NCBI GenBank assembly: GCA_017435025.1
Contig: JAFSFU010000301.1
Span: 1 to 14,913, forward strand
DNA from: Lachnospiraceae bacterium
GTDB lineage: Bacteria > Bacillota_A > Clostridia > Lachnospirales > Lachnospiraceae
Direction: 5' to 3'
DNA length: 14,913 nt
Positions 13,975 through 14,913 of the stretch are shown piece by piece. Positions within the stretch are counted from its first letter, which is position 1, and every line of letters begins with the position of its first letter. The position numbers were made by a program, and so were the translations under genes. The notes beneath the pieces were generated by a model. It worked only from the letters and a program-made list of their open reading frames with translations, made no database searches and had not been told where the DNA came from.

Positions 13975-14913
13975 TTATTCAGCGTCTTCCTTCTTCTCGG
14001 AACGCTCTCTTCTCTCGCCGCGGTCGCGTCTGTCGTTACCTCTTCTGTCGTCACGACGACGGTCGCCACGCTCTTCGCGTTTTGCCGGCTGAGCAAGTTT
14101 CTCAACGTCACATGTCATATCTTCCGGTCTCATTGTCAGGTTGATTCTGCCCATACGGTCAACCTCTGCAACTCTTACAGTTACTTCGTCACCGATATTT
14201 ACAACGTCCTCAACTTTTGCAACGCGCTTGTCGGAAAGTTTGGAAATGTGAACCATACCATCTTTGTTCGGAGCCAGCTCAACGAAAGCACCGAATTCCA
14301 TGATGCGAACAACTTTACCTGTGAAGATCATACCAGCTTCTACTTCTGTTACGATGTTCTTGATGATCTCGATCGCTCTGTCAATCATCGCCTGGTCTGT
14401 GCCACAAACGTTTACTGCACCGTCATCTGTGATGTCGATCTTAACGCCTGTCTCTTCGATAATCTTGTTGATCACCTTACCCTGCTTACCAACTACATCG
14501 CCGATCTTAGCCGGATCAATTGTGATCTGAGTGATCTTCGGAGCGTACTTGGAAAGTTCTTTTCTCGGCTCAGCGATGCACGGAGCCATGATCTCGTCCA
14601 TGATGTAGAGACGAGCTTCGCGGCAGCGAGCGATTGCTTCTTCGATGATTGCACGTGTTAAACCGTGGATCTTAATATCCATCTGGATCGCTGTGATACC
14701 CTTGTGAGTACCGCCTACCTTAAAGTCCATATCGCCGAAGAAGTCCTCAAGACCCTGGATATCTGTTAATAAAACGTACTCTTCGTCTGCTTCACCTGTT
14801 ACGAGACCACAGGAAATACCTGCTACCATGGACTTAATCGGAACACCTGCTGCCATCAGGGACAGGGAAGATGCACAGATGGAAGCCTGAGATGTGGAGC
14901 CGTTGGATTCCAT
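13975..14913 (-). CDS. pnp: Polynucleotide phosphorylase, C-terminal part (gene runs off the right edge)
   Basis: The last 312 codons and the stop are visible; the whole protein is usually about 700 residues. PNPase degrades RNA 3'-5' using phosphate, releasing nucleoside diphosphates, as a trimeric ring. Visible are the end of the second RNase PH-like core domain ([20 protein letters not shown], then the [10 protein letters not shown] and [13 protein letters not shown] blocks), a KH domain with the GxxG loop in [15 protein letters not shown], and an S1 domain ([19 protein letters not shown] ... [11 protein letters not shown]). After S1 comes a tail of about 40 residues rich in Arg, Asp and Glu ([20 protein letters not shown]). 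The ATG-like codon at the window edge is internal, not the start. A strong terminator follows. Confidence 0.97.
   Translation of the reverse strand: MESNGSTSQASICASSLSLMAAGVPIKSMVAGISCGLVTGEADEEYVLLTDIQGLEDFFGDMDFKVGGTHKGITAIQMDIKIHGLTRAIIEEAIARCREARLYIMDEIMAPCIAEPRKELSKYAPKITQITIDPAKIGDVVGKQGKVINKIIEETGVKIDITDDGAVNVCGTDQAMIDRAIEIIKNIVTEVEAGMIFTGKVVRIMEFGAFVELAPNKDGMVHISKLSDKRVAKVEDVVNIGDEVTVRVAEVDRMGRINLTMRPEDMTCDVEKLAQPAKREERGDRRRDDRRGNDRRDRGERRERSEKKEDAE

Noticed and set aside
13923..14111. 62-codon ORF overlapping the pnp tail in another frame
   Set aside because: It is a frame shadow of the Arg/Asp-rich repeats in the pnp tail and runs into the terminator; no ribosome binding site and no separate identity.

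Overview
The window reads as a chromosomal housekeeping region of a low-to-mid GC Gram-positive anaerobe, most likely a Lachnospiraceae-type clostridium. Supporting signs are a Spo0E-like sporulation phosphatase fragment, a DUF1292 (YrzB-type) protein, a DUF2812 membrane protein, strong AGGAGG-type ribosome binding sites, and promoters close to the TTGACA/17/TATAAT consensus. The family-level placement is inferred from protein style and was not searched. No rRNA, tRNA, CRISPR array, insertion sequence or phage gene is visible.

Layout, left to right. (1) Minus strand, 1-1025: lgt (prolipoprotein diacylglyceryl transferase), followed without a gap (TAG-ATG) by a Spo0E-like gene that runs off the left edge. 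Lgt has its own promoter at 1057-1085. (2) Plus strand, 1137-3016: a promoter drives ychF and, 1 nt after it, a YihX-like HAD phosphatase gene. Both end at a hairpin (2991-3016) that can also stop the converging minus-strand unit. (3) Minus strand, 9006 down to 3041: promoter, structured leader with a 41-codon leader ORF, mgtE, gltX, a short UvrD-like helicase, cobO and a DUF1292 gene. Gaps are 48, 6, 0 and 71 nt, so this may be one long transcription unit. (4) Minus strand, 9018-9499: a monocistronic DUF1508 (YegP-like) gene with promoter and terminator. (5) Minus strand, 9565-11445: two adjacent membrane protein genes of unknown function, a DUF2812 protein followed by a zinc-ribbon, three-helix protein. 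(6) Minus strand, 11570-13148: putP (Na+/proline symporter) with promoter and terminator. (7) Minus strand, 13210-13719: a YgjV-family membrane protein. (8) Minus strand, 13903 to the right edge: the C-terminal part of pnp and its terminator.

The genes are mostly core functions: lipoprotein maturation, translation (gltX, ychF), RNA decay (pnp), DNA unwinding, Mg2+ and proline uptake, and corrinoid adenosylation. The most interesting element is the mgtE leader (8758-9006). It has a near-consensus promoter, a short ORF with an acidic/proline stretch near its N-terminus, and competing inverted repeats, and it lacks recognisable M-box sequence. It looks like a candidate Mg2+-sensing leader analogous in logic to Salmonella mgtL/mgtA. 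The DUF2812 plus zinc-ribbon pair is the main protein-level unknown.
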